Assembly (NCBI GenBank): GCA_020466095.1
Contig: CM035807.1
Span: 77,808,595 to 77,872,594 of the forward strand
Reading direction: 5' to 3'
Length of the DNA stretch: 64,000 nt
From: Chlorops oryzae
Taxonomy: Eukaryota > Arthropoda > Insecta > Diptera > Chloropidae
The notes beneath the pieces were generated by a model. That model was given only the letters and a program-made list of their open reading frames with translations, was not told the origin of the DNA and made no database searches. Shown piece by piece: positions 27,066 through 38,359 of this stretch; within the stretch, counting starts at the first letter, position 1; the number at the start of each line of letters is the position of its first letter. A program made the position numbers and the translations under genes.

Positions 27066-27229
27066 CGGGCGCCGATTTAGGGGGTGACAAGCTGGGAAAA
27101 TGCTCAGGCCGGCACTGTGCAGGGCGGCAATTTCACATAGATATACGAAAACATTATCCCATTAGCGCCATCATAGGGCGGCAATTATTATTTTTGCCCA
27201 GATGGACAAAAAAGCTGAATCGGGCCCTG
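27066..27229. mobile_element. 164-bp hAT-type MITE with 8-bp target duplication
   Basis: The left end CGGGCGCCGATTTAGG pairs with the inverted right end CAGGGCCCGATTCAGC. The flanks are TTTTTGTC on both sides (27058-27065, 27230-27237). Confidence 0.85.
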
Positions 27230-27301
27230 TTTTTGTCGTCAAATACTTAAAAAGTCTATTACTATGTTTATATGTCTGCCTTAAAAATACAAATACAAAT
27301 A

Positions 27302-28112
27302 CAGTACACTCGGGATAACGTCAACCCCCCAGTGGCGTAACTATCGGGGGTCTTAGGGGTGACAATCTCCCGGGCCCCTAACCCAGGGGGCCCCACGCAC
27401 TGTGTCAAACGAAAGATATTTTAAAATATCGCACTATTTTTCCCTCCACATAATTCGAATCAAATTCGAGCATTTATGAACGGGCTTTCGATACATCTAA
27501 ATTCTACATGTATTCTTACCTACAAATACGTTTTTATCTTTAAAATAAACATTATAATATATGGTTGGTCCCTTTTTGTTAATTTGCCATGGATAGAGGG
27601 GGCCCCCGAAAAAAATTCTCCTGGGCCCCGCAAGGTGAAGTTAAGCCACTGCAACCCCCTATTCCATCAACACCCCAAAACGTCAAAATTTGTTTATTTA
27701 CATTGACTATTCTAAAACGACAGCAAAACCTAAAAGCTCTAAAAGGTTAACTCTGCGTAATTGAAAATTTTATATGGAATAACGTATGGAATGCGAATTC
27801 TCAGAATTCCGGGAATCTCCTTTTGTGCGTACAATGCAGTTTTTGCTCTCTTTGTTCAGTTGTGTTTTCGAACTTGTTGATGTTGCGCGTATAAAATTAG
27901 CCGAAAGTGCCATGATAACATAAGTATAAAATAATTTAAAATTTTTCCAAATACATAAACATTTGTTTGAATCAGACTATTGGTTATTTTAGGTTGAATA
28001 CTAAAAGAACTCTTAAAGCTATAATTCGGACAATATTTTGGTCTAAAATGAGGACAATCATAAACGTCAACACGCGCGGTTTTAATTAGTTGACGTTATC
28101 GCGAGTGTACTG
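27302..28112. mobile_element. TA-flanked pogo/Tigger-like element, interrupted by a hAT MITE
   Basis: The first bases CAGTACACTCGGGATAACGT match the inverted last bases CAGTACACTCGCGATAACGT. TA lies directly outside both ends (27300-27301, 28113-28114). Without the inserted MITE the element would be about 480 bp. No transposase is readable, so it is non-autonomous. Confidence 0.88.
27330..27651. mobile_element. 322-bp hAT-type MITE nested in a TA-flanked element
   Basis: The left end CAGTGGCGTAACTATCGGGG pairs with the inverted right end CAGTGGCTTAACTTCACC. The perfect 8-bp duplication CAACCCCC is at 27322-27329 and 27652-27659. It inserted next to the terminal repeat of the surrounding element, so it is the younger insertion. 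Confidence 0.92.
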
Positions 28113-28114
28113 TA

Positions 28115-29699
28115 TTGCAAAAAGCAAATTTCTCCATATAAACGATGACATAAAATTTTAATTGCAATTAAATAAGTTGCGAAAACAAGTTGCGATTAAC
28201 GATACCAATTGCAATAAAACTGTAGGAGCTACCCCTGTTTTTCTAAAATTTTACTGATTTTAGCGATCTGGCAGCGCTAACATAACTCCAATTGCTGAAA
28301 TTAAAGTGCTGAAATAAAAACGAAAAAACTTTTTTCAATTAAAACCGAAAAGAGTCGCTGCAATTGGTTGTCTAACATTTTAACACTTTTCTAATAACCT
28401 CAAAGCCATATGTTTTCTATAAGTGCTACCAAGTTAGTCTATATTTCTAATCAGGCAGCACTGAAATGTAAAATTAGTTCTGGAAAAACTGCCGTGTAAA
28501 CCGTGAGTTCACTAATTGCACTTTATTTTTAATTTCAATTAGATGTCGTATAAACGTAATATATCTCCTTAGAATCTCTCGAATGTTATTCCGAATTGAA
28601 TCGAAGGCTACTCTTCTCTTTTTACCAATGCTTCTTCTTTTTGACTCGTCCACCCATGTATACATATGTATGTACATCTAAAGCTGATTTCTTTTCTGCA
28701 CTGAAATATTAATGAAAATAACGAGAAATTCCGATCCACTCATCTCAGTCACTTTGAGAAATGAAATTCGGCTCAATATTATCCGTCAATGTAGTTGGAA
28801 ATATCTCATTAATCGACATACCGACGGCAAATTCACTTGCCGAATTCAGTTCCATTGCACAAACAAAAATAAAATCAATAAAAAGAGATAATTTCCTTTG
28901 TATAAATTCAGAAATACGACCACCAAAATGTCAGCTCCTTCATTTTAATTCACAAAAAAAAAAAAAAAATTAAAAATAAATAAGACGACAAAAAGTAACA
29001 ACTTGTTCGCCCCGCCTAAACTTATCATAATTCGTTCACCGTCGGCATTGCCTTCTCGATACTCATCTTTTTATTATTTACTGCCACCTATGTAGTTGTT
29101 GTTGTCGCTGTGTTTTGTTTTTATTCTTTTTTTTTATCTTTCAAATTTAATATTCTATTCGTACGGAGGAATGAATTTTTCTCGTCTTCATTCGCCGTTC
29201 GACTTTTTTGTAAAAAGCAAAAGCAGCAGAACTCATCATAAGAAGCAGCAAAAAATGAGTGGCAGCGCCTGAGAATAATATGAAAATCCAATGAGTGCTC
29301 TCTTCTCGATAAGAGAGAGATAGAATAAATAAAAAAAAATTAAAACGCACACCATCAAAGTATCAAACAAACACACTCAAAATCTTTCTTGATTTATGGA
29401 CCCCACACACATTCACAGGTCGGCATTAAAAAATGAAATTTTTATTGCCCTTCCGATGTGCGCTAGAATAGTTCAGCTACAGTGCATTGTGCAACAACAT
29501 CCCTCTCGTTTCAAATATGAGGAGAACTGAAATGTAGAATTGTGAGGAGAATTAACATTAACATAGCGTCTTATACGCTGTAGCTCACTTTTAACAGAGA
29601 GAGCATTTCCCAAAAACAGCTTGTTTGAGAGACAAGTTCGAAGTGAAATATTTCTGATACAAAATGCCTCACACATGTTGTATGTTCAATCAGAAATAC
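28115..29699. other. Gene-free region
   Basis: AT-rich with short frames only. Nothing recognised. Confidence 0.55.
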
Positions 29700-30195
29700 A
29701 TATCGAACTATTAATGATAAAATAATTTTTTTAATATTATAGCTGTTCAAACAATTGAAGAAAATGGAGACTTTAAGTATTAAATTAAATTAAAATTAAT
29801 CGCTGGTCTGAAAATAATCATTAACTTTAATATAACTTTTTTTGTTTTTCTTCAACTTGAGACCTTTATTGAAATGATTTCTCCACTATTCTTATATAAA
29901 AAACAAAATGTTTTTTGCAAAGGATATTTTATATTTGACCAAGGAAAGTTTTTCTTCGGAACTGAGATAAGAATTTTCGGCAAACTTTTGAATGTATTTT
30001 TTATCTAGGTATCACTTGTCTTCTCTCGCACCTCACCTCTTGAATTCAATGAATTTAAGCTTTAAAATTGAATATTTTTATGGCTTTGAAGATTTTCGAA
30101 GGGAATAAGGATAGAAACTTTGAAACCTAATTTGGATTCTTGCTATAAAAATATTGATAAATTCCTTTCGAAAACCTAAATAGAACCGATTTGAC
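29700..30195 (+). repeat. Dispersed repeat R3, copy 1 (SINE-free)
   Basis: Two blocks, 29723-29790 (ATTGAAGAAAATGGAGACTT) and 30095-30193 (GAAACCTAATTTGGATTCTT), are found in reverse complement at 58045-58112 and 57810-57990. The intervening part is shorter in the other copy. Confidence 0.65.
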
Positions 30196-30198
30196 ACT

Positions 30199-30273
30199 GA
30201 TTCTTCCAATTTTGATTCTTCCAATTTTGATTCTCCCAATTTTGATTCTTCCAATTTTGATTCTTCCAATTTT
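30199..30273 (+). repeat. 15-bp minisatellite, five units
   Basis: GATTCTTCCAATTTT repeated five times with a single C variant in unit 3. It starts where repeat R3 ends. Confidence 0.95.
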
Positions 30274-30564
30274 GAATTACCGAAGCAGCCGAAGCTCCTG
30301 TCTCTCGAAGAGCAAAAAGAAAGGCAACTGCGACGTCATCGTCGACGTCGACGTCGCTGCATACGTCGATGTTTGCGTTGCAAGCTTTTTTTTCTTACTT
30401 CAACTTTTCTCGGCTCTCACGAGTGACTCTCGAAACTCATTCTTTTGAGCTGCTAATGCTCCACTGCCACTGGACACTGACGTTGGTCTGGTGTCTGGTC
30501 TCCCAATTGCTCGAATATGCGCGCAGGATACTCTTTTGCATTTTTTGGAGCACTTTGCTTTGGT

Positions 30565-30612
30565 TTCGTTCGTTCGTTCGTTCGTTTGTTCGTTTGTTCG
30601 CTCGCTCGCTCG
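30565..30612 (+). repeat. (TTCG)n/(CTCG)n microsatellite
   Basis: CGTT, TGTT and CTCG tetranucleotide units in succession, within a CG-dinucleotide-rich stretch. Confidence 0.9.
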
Positions 30613-31408
30613 AAGTGTAGTGTTGGCTTCGTACATTCGTTCGTATTGAGATTCGTAGTCAAAGTTACTTTCGTCGTCGTATTCGTGTACGTTGCCGTTT
30701 TTTAGCTGCCGTAGCTGCCGTTACGTAGCCGTAGACGTAGTAGAGCCGTAATCGCCGTAGTCTTTTGTCCATAGTAATCATATTCGTGTTGTTGTTCGAT
30801 AGCATTGAGGGGTATTCAGCGAAAAATTACAACAAACAAGAAAAAATAGACACAAAAAATGAAACAAAAAAATATATATACATACATTTATATACGTATA
30901 CATATAGATATATAAATATATAAATATATACATATCTTTGTACGTATTAAGAAGGCAAAGAAGGCAAAATGGAAATGCTTCATAAAGGACTCGATTCCTT
31001 TTCTCGCATTCCGCCGCCATCGGCATCAACATCGACTCCATTCGCTGAGCCAAAACGAGCGTCTGAAGAAATTTCAGTCAATTCAGTCGACGCAGTTGTT
31101 CAGGCGTTGGTTGCGTCCGATGGAAGAATTTCCTTTTTGGGAGATTAACAAAATTTTCACGCTTTTATTAACTCCGAAGTTAAACGACAAAAACAACAAC
31201 AAAACCAATTAAAATTTTTAAAATATTCTTTGCATAAAAACTAAAAATTAATTCGCCAAAATATGTTGCCGAAAAAACATTAATTATTGATATGTCAACA
31301 ACGGAAACAACAAAAAAGTGCCATCGAAAATATTAGCAACAATTTCCAATTTCCATTGAGCCTTCACAAATGCAATAAAAAAAAAAAAACCAACGTTTTG
31401 ACGCTATG

Positions 31409-31456
31409 ACGTTGCGTTCCGTTGTGTTGCGTTACGTTGCGTTCCGTTCCGTTTCG
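31409..31456 (+). repeat. GTTGCGTTCC-like imperfect repeat
   Basis: Successive GCGTT/CCGTT units in an otherwise AT-rich region. Confidence 0.85.
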
Positions 31457-31789
31457 GGCACGGCGGCGAGGGGCGGCTGGTTCATGTAATGAGGCGTTCG
31501 AGTGCAATAATCCGTTTTATTACTCAACGAATTCGTGTTGAATTGTTTTATTGAATTATTTGTGCACAGCAGCATTCAAAACGGCTCGATCGTGTTGTGA
31601 CGTCATCGAGAAAATTCACCCAACGCTTGTCGAAATATTATTGTGGGCGTGGCGTTTTGGTAATTTTTTTTTTTTTTTTTTTGGCGAAGCTGTTCTGAAT
31701 TGAATAACAAAAACGCAACATTTTCCATGCGAATAAAAGTGTGGAAGTGCGAAAAATTGTGGAAATACGCAGAAATTCCGTCGGCATTT

Positions 31790-31985
31790 TGCATTGCGAG
31801 AAATCACAGCGAACATGTGGAAAATGGATAGCTGAATAGATGCTTGGTAAGTGCCGATTTTTGTTCTTTTGAGATTCGATTATACGAAGGCTGTTCAACA
31901 TGTCTATCTAATCTAGGTAATCGTTTGATTGCACAAATATGAACAGGAAGGATTCTGAAGAGGATTTTTTAAACCATTTAAAATA
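31790..31985 (+). repeat. Duplicated segment D, copy 1
   Basis: GAGAAATCACAGCG through GAACAGGAAGGATTCTGAAG recurs at 32421-32645. Both copies keep ATAGATGCTTGGTAAGTGCC unchanged, which contains a strong splice-donor match (GTAAGT at 31847). A transcribed exon is possible, but none is demonstrated. Confidence 0.75.
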
Positions 31986-31999
31986 ATATTTTTATACAG

Positions 32000-32240
32000 G
32001 AGAGAAATAAGTTCCCGAAATATAATTGGAACCAATTACATATGTGATTGGAGCCTTGCCCCGATTGCATTATTCATTGGAGCCAATTACAATATAATTA
32101 GAAAATGAAAAATACTCAATTACTCATTACTTATATAATTGCATTTAAATTTATCATATATGTAATTGCGTTCTGAATACATATGTAATTACATCTGATT
32201 ACTTTTACAATTAAAGCATTGATGCAATTACATGTATGAT
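32000..32240. repeat. Cluster of ATTACATATGTAATTG-like motifs
   Basis: AATTACA/TGTAATT recurs many times in about 240 bp between the two D copies. Simple, partly palindromic sequence. Confidence 0.55.
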
Positions 32241-32420
32241 TGTATTTATTTTACAGTTTGTTCTTATATTCTCAAATGGTTTATAATTTCCATCGTATAT
32301 AACGTGTTTGAATTTTCATTAAATCTTTAGGCACTCCAAGGTCAGGTGGACAAACGAATATGACGTGTGAAGATATATCCGAAAATCGTGGAAATCGCTT
32401 TAATGAATTACGATGTTTTT

Positions 32421-32645
32421 GCAATTGCAGAGAAATCACAGCGCAATATGTGGAAAATGCGATAGCATGAATAGATGCTTGGTAAGTGCCGATTATATTG
32501 TTCTTTGACGGATTCGATTATTACGAAAGCTGTTATCAATGATCATGTACTATCTAATCTAGGCAATCGTATTAATTGCGACGAATTATGAACAGGATAG
32601 GATTCATGAAGAGATTATTAATTAAACATTAAAATATATTATTTC
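32421..32645 (+). repeat. Duplicated segment D, copy 2 with many small insertions
   Basis: Copy of 31790-31985, about 30 bp longer. The differences are mostly one- to four-base insertions scattered along the unit. The donor-like GTAAGT is at 32482. Confidence 0.75.
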
Positions 32646-34931
32646 TATGACCTATAGGCCATTGTATTGAAACAAAAAAGTCATAGAAATATAAATAACC
32701 CAGGTGAGATTTAAGTCGAAGTCCAGTCTTAACATAGCGCGATAGAGCTTATTCTCGTATTGGAGAGTTTTTCACAATCAAAAGAGCTTGGAGAAAATTA
32801 AAATGCTTAGAAACTCATTGCTGCATGCTGTTAAGAAATCTGAATTCTCATTTTTTGATATCTTTATATAAACATATCGCAGTAATTGAATATGAATAGA
32901 TTCTTCTGATATATATATATATGTACGTACACATACATATACATTCTATTTAGTGCTCATTGCCATTTGAATTATTTCTCTCGCAGGAGTCAACCTGGTT
33001 GGGGATTTCTAAGCATCATCATCATCATCATCTTCTTCTTCTAGCATTTTAACAGTCCTGACCTATCCCGGTCCGCAAGGATTTCTTCATCATCATTTTC
33101 TATTAATAAACAAAGCTTTGATTTTTGTGGAGTTACATCAACTTAAATAGGGTTAAATACAAGGGACTTCCCCAGCTATAAGGACCTTCAAAAAATGAGG
33201 GAAAATATTTAAAAATAGGGGTTTTCCCTTAAACATGTAATTAATCGAAAGCGGTAAAATCAAGAAGCTAAATAATTGATGAATAGGTGTAAGCGTCTTA
33301 CGGTAAGATTTCGTATACACTTAAGTGGAAGAGAATCGATTTGTATAAATTTTTTTTTTACATTTTTTGCTTTTACGAGAATCAGCCGATCCCAAGTATT
33401 CCCGTGGAATTTTTCCGTGCGGATTCGAAAAAGCTTCTGCCGTTCTTCGCACATTGGGAAGGAAAATTTAAGGGGAACAAGAATTTCGAACATTTGTAGG
33501 CAGAGGTCAGCACATTATTTTCTTGATTGATGCCTAGAACACTTCATTTTCCCGCGGAGAAAAATTTCTAAGAAAAAACTTCCCGAGGAATATTCATTTA
33601 GGATAGGGCTGAATATGAATATGAAGTGCATACTTTAAAAAAGTTCAGGAAAAACTTAACTGGCTTATTTTGAATACATTGAAAAATAAATGGCGCGAAT
33701 TAAATTTTCAAATGATAATCGTCCCACTTGCACATTGTCACGCCTCAATGAAGCTTTGGAAAAAAAAAAACTCAATTAAATGAGTTTTTTTTTTTTGCTT
33801 GAGAAACAACAAATTCGTTTATTTCAAATGCGATAAAACTAATAATTTCGATTTATTGTGATAATTACTCACCTGGGAGCTCCTCCTTTCGTTCAATTGT
33901 TTCGAGCGTTTCAATGCACTCCATTCATCGAGTAAAAAACCGATCTGTAATTGCAATAAACAAATGAAATAATAAATGATTTTATTTTTATCATTCGAAC
34001 TTAGTTTAATGAAGCGATTAATCTTAGAGTTAAACTCGTTCCATCTCGTCGGCGTGAGGAGGAAGTCTGTAACAGAGAAAATTAATTCAAAGAGAGAGAA
34101 AAAAATAATGCAAAATTACAAAATTAATTGCGCATTTGTAAAAAGTTCGCAGTGATAAAATTAATTTTTAAATTGTCCAAAAAGGAATTTCAACTGAAAT
34201 CGATTTTTAATTCGCTGTCATATTCAACGCCGAGTTCCGTCGAGCCTCAAATTACATGAAATGAGGCCCCAAGACCTTAAGGGCAAAAATGGATGTGAAA
34301 TGTGATTATACTTGAGAGCGTTCTTCTTTTGCTTGATTTGACATGCAACTTTACGGCATGTTAAGTGTCAAAGTGATGTTCCAAAAACAACAACAACAAT
34401 AACAACAACATCAACAGGCACCACAACATTTTAGTCAAAACAACAGTAAAGACAGAAAAATACAAGGTACGAAGCAGAAATTAGTCAGTCGCCGCCTCTC
34501 CGACACGTGTTTCTGGACTGCTGTTGCCATTTTGCATTACGCAACAAGTCCAAATGGAAGGCATCAGCGTCTTTTGGCAGTTAAGAATCGTAAAAGACAA
34601 ATTAAAGGACAAATTCGACGTGAAAACGAAATTTAATTGCGGGACTTTTCCGTTTGAAATAGGTAAAAACCGATAAAACAATTGGGATGAATATTTCATT
34701 TTCATTTCATTTGGGATGAATGTTATAACCAACTGTTGAGAGGTTAGTGCTCTCAAGAAGTAACTTACATATTTTATAGCGGTATTAGCGATAGATAAAT
34801 ATTTCTTCAGTTTTGGATTTAGTTTTTAAAAAACTTCAATTGAACTTAGAACTAAAAATCCGCGGCAAAATAAGTTCCTACGCACGGGCCTAAGCCCACT
34901 CTCAGAAAAAAAAACAAATAAGGGTTTTATA
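32646..34931. other. Gene-free region
   Basis: Only short frames, a CAT/CTT tract and an AAC-rich stretch (34386-34420). Confidence 0.55.
33014..33042 (+). repeat. (CAT)n(CTT)n microsatellite
   Basis: Trinucleotide run. Similar runs are (CTG)n at 36420-36436 and (CTT)n at 48836-48856. Confidence 0.9.
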
Positions 34932-35776
34932 GTCAGGCGAGCCTGACAATAAAATACCCGACACAGACACATGTTTAAATAATTTTTTAACCACGGCCAA
35001 AAAACAGGACCACTAAGTAGAATATTCAAGAGGTTTTAAGGCCATTAGGGGCCCCATATACCAACTTTTGTTAAATTTCTTTATGAAAACCGCCCTTTTA
35101 CACGCCCACTTTTACACTTTTTTTGCAATTCTAATCGGAGGCTTAAATATACACTCAAATTCTAAGTTTCATTGAAATATTTCGAAAAAGTCCGATTTTG
35201 AAGCAGTTTTGGGATTTTTGTGACAGACCCTAGTACTGGAGGTACCCTTAATAAAGGACCTACCAAGGAAATTTTTTTGGAGGATGTTTATGGCAAAGGA
35301 AGCATAAGTGCCAAATTTATTTCAAGTCCCATTTGAATTTCGGGTGTAGGGGACAATTTTCAAAAACGCCCTTCTGCCACGCCCACTTTAAAAATTTTTA
35401 TAAATCGTATTACTTTCATCAAAATATGTTGAAAAGCTTCGATTTTAGAGCAGTTTTTGTGATTTTCGTAACAGACCCTAGTACTGGAGGTACCCCTAAA
35501 AATGGTCCGATCGAGTCCATTCTCGAACTTGTTCTTACGCATGTCGCCGTGAGTACGCATACCAAATTTTGTCAAGATAGCTCATTTCCTTCGATAAGAA
35601 TAACTGATACAGACAGACAGACAGACGGACATACGGACATATCTAAATCGAATCTCCTGGTGACGCTGATCATATCTATATATATTTTGTATGGTCTATC
35701 TCGACTGGTTCTGGGTGTTACACACAACCACACAAACGCAATATACCCTCGACACAGAGTGTGTCGGGTATAAAAA
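34932..35776 (+). mobile_element. (GACR)n-bearing dispersed element, copy 1 (mini-me-like)
   Basis: Starts at the palindrome GTCAGGCGAGCCTGAC and ends with ATACCCTCGACACAGAGTGT then GTCGGGTATAA, a hairpin. ATACCCGACACA near the start is inverted at the end. It contains a GACA/GACGG tract (35612-35632) and the block CTAGTACTGGAGGTACCC twice, from an internal duplication of about 275 bp. The GTCY microsatellite near a TA-rich tract recalls dipteran mini-me elements. Confidence 0.7.
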
Positions 35777-36185
35777 TAGCGAGACCAACAACGTTATATT
35801 CATAAATTCAAAGTTCCACTGTTGTTGCGTCCCATATATAACAACTAGGTCGCAACTCTTAGTTTGAGAATATACGTTTTTGGGTACTCTTTAAGCAATA
35901 AAAGTTGTTGGTCCTTTTCTCAGAGAGTTTTCTTTTCGTGGTGTTTCAAGACCAGTATCTTATGAGTCGTTTCAAAAAAGAGTCTACTTAATCGCGATTT
36001 TAAATAATAAAGGGAAAAGTAAAATTCCTTCCGGATGTAAATAAAAATTATTAAACAACGACATTTTTGACTTATTCGAAACCCCTAAGAAAATATTCTT
36101 GATCTGTGATGATTTCTTGCTAGGATCAAATATAATTGCAGAGACAATAACACATATAGGTAGACTGGTTAATGGAGGTATAGTA

Positions 36186-36299
36186 GAGTTTCAATAAAAT
36201 TTTTTTCAACCGAATGGTTCTCAAAACGCACGTAGAGCCCAGAAGAAGGTGTCTTTACTTAGACCTGTTCTTGAAAAAGTTGTGTTTTGATTGAAACTC
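36186..36299. mobile_element. 114-bp TA-flanked MITE
   Basis: Starts GAGTTTCAATAAAA and ends with the inverted counterpart TTTTGATTGAAACTC. TA is present on each side (36184-36185, 36300-36301). Confidence 0.7.
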
Positions 36300-37746
36300 T
36301 ATTTTCTTACGTAAAAAGTACACCATTCATCCTGAGACTATTCCAAAATCGATTTCGAATTAAGAGCATTATTAGGAGGAAATTGCAACCCTAAGATGGC
36401 CTTTTTGGCCTATTCAATGGCTGCTGCTGCTGCTGCAATTAAAGTCTCGCGATAAATGATTCTCTGAATCCTGCTCCACGAGTACTTAATTCAGTTTTTT
36501 CTTCATTCCAGTATTGTATTAAGTTTTCCGGTGCAAAATTGCTGATGAAGTCCATCACGCATTGATTTTGAGTGAGCAGAAATGTTGTCAAACAAGAGAA
36601 AAATGCCGCGATAAATTCCTTTTGCAAATTTTTACAAGAAAAAATAAATAAAAGATCATCGAGAGACCAATGATAAAGATAAATAAATATATTCACAATG
36701 GCCCAAATGCTTGAAATAAATAATAAAATATTTCTGAAAATATTCGAAAATTCAGATTCGTTTTCAAATTCTCTGACCATATTAAAAACATGAAAATGCA
36801 AAAATGTAAAAATGTGAAAATGTGAAGAATATGCGCACATTTCTGTCATAACAGCCGACACAATGGAACGCACACGATCGAAAAGACTATTCGGTAACTT
36901 GTCGTCAAAAGACAAAATTTATTAAAATATGTATACAATTTTTTATTTTCTCTGCTTGATGCTCGTAAATCAGAAAAATCGAAATGAAATTTATGCCCGC
37001 AAAGCGCCAGCCAAAAAAAAAAAAAAAAAATTACCAGCAGTGGAAGCGTTTAGAATGTACATTTGTCAGAAATTAGTATGAAAGCATTAGTATGACTGCA
37101 AAGACGATGCCAGAGACACATCAAAATAAGCTATCTCAGTCTTAAAGGCATTATTAGAAAATATGCCAGAGGGAAACACAGACGAACAGGCAGAAAGACG
37201 GATAGGCGGACGGACAGACGGGCGAACAAACCGACTGAACATTGCAAAATCAAAAGGCGAAATAGTTCATCGACATCGAGCAAAATGTTTTGCGATAGAA
37301 AATCTTGTTAATATTTTGAGGAGATTTTATCATCTTTATCCATGCACAGTATTCCCCGATTTAGAGAACCAATAAAAAATGCGTGCCAGTTCGTCCAATA
37401 AGCGAGGCATCTTTGTATCGACATTTAACTTAGGGCATTGAAGAATAAAAATGGTCAAAAGTTTTGTGGTTTTTATATTTAATATTTTCTCTTTTGTCTT
37501 GGCTTTTAAAGGTCTAAAGCCGTGAAAAATAAACCTTGGTCCGTAGAAATGCTTTCCAAGTTTCTTAGCCCCAGAAAGCTAACCATTCATTGAGACGATG
37601 GGTATCGCGAAGGGATATCGCTGTTTAATGCTTTGAGGTTCAATAAAAGTTGCTGTAGTCTTATAAGAAAACAGATGAGGCTAGTTTACAAAACGTGTTC
37701 TCATTCTTAAACTCATTGAGTAGGTAACTGTAAGGAAAATAACAGA

Positions 37747-38180
37747 TTCAGGCGAGCCTGACAATACAATGCCCGACACAGACACACATGTTTAAATAAT
37801 TTTTAAAACGCGTCCAAAAAACAGGACCACTAAGAAAGAGAATTCAAGAGATTTTTACAGCCATAACGGACCCCTTATACCGGCTTTTGTTAAATTTATT
37901 TATGAAAACCGCACCTTTGCCACGCCCACTTTTCCAATTTTTATGAATTCTAATCGGAGGTTTAAATATACGCTCAAGTTCTAAATTTCATTTAAATGTT
38001 TCGAAGAAGTCCGATTTTGGGGCAGTTTTGGGGTTTTTTGTGACGGACCCTAGTACGGGAGGTACCCCAAAAAATGGTTCGATCGTGTCCATTCTCGAAC
38101 TTGTTCTTACTCATGTCCCCGTGAGCACGCATCCTGAATTTTATTAAGATAGCTCAACTCCTTCGATAAGAAAAATGTAT

Positions 38181-38213
<33 letters not shown>

Positions 38214-38359
38214 ATACGGACATATCTAAATCAAATCTCCTGGTGACGCTGATCATTTCTATATATATTTTGTGTGGTCTATCTCGACTAGTTCTGGGTG
38301 TTACACACAACCACACAAACGCAATATACCCTCGACACAGAGTTTGTCGGGTATAAAAA
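37747..38359 (+). mobile_element. (GACR)n-bearing dispersed element, copy 2 (mini-me-like)
   Basis: Same order and ends as the copy about 2.8 kb upstream: TCAGGCGAGCCTGA start, GACAGACAGACAGACAGACG tract at 38173-38200, TGGTGACGCTGATCATTTCT, hairpin end with GTCGGGTATAA. It lacks the internal duplication and so is about 230 bp shorter. Confidence 0.7.

Larger units (their letters stand above)
30274..31789. other. Gene-free region, locally CG-dinucleotide-rich, possible promoter
   Basis: 30290-30780 and 31060-31130 are richer in CG than the surroundings (GTCGTCGACGTCGACGTCGC; GCCGTAGCTGCCGTTACGTA). Two initiator-like TCAGTC sites lie at 31074-31088 (TTTCAGTCAATTCAGTCG). With the donor-like site at 31847 this could be a distal first exon, but a downstream-promoter match at correct spacing was not found. 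Confidence 0.3.

Noticed and set aside
30191..30448. Protein with repeated LILPI units
   Set aside because: It is the 15-bp minisatellite read in frame, followed by low-complexity sequence; no evidence of a gene.
31069..31115. Initiator plus downstream promoter element
   Set aside because: A GGTTG downstream-element match exists, but its spacing from either TCAGTC is not the required one, so a core promoter is not claimed.
32000..32240. CRISPR-like or ordered spacer array in the ATTACATATGTAATT cluster
   Set aside because: Motifs are short, irregularly spaced and palindromic; the DNA is eukaryotic and no cas genes exist.
36439..36915. 158-codon open frame on the minus strand
   Set aside because: Longest unexplained frame in the region, but no family motif, high Phe/Ile/Asn from AT-richness, and no neighbouring exon; kept out as unsupported.
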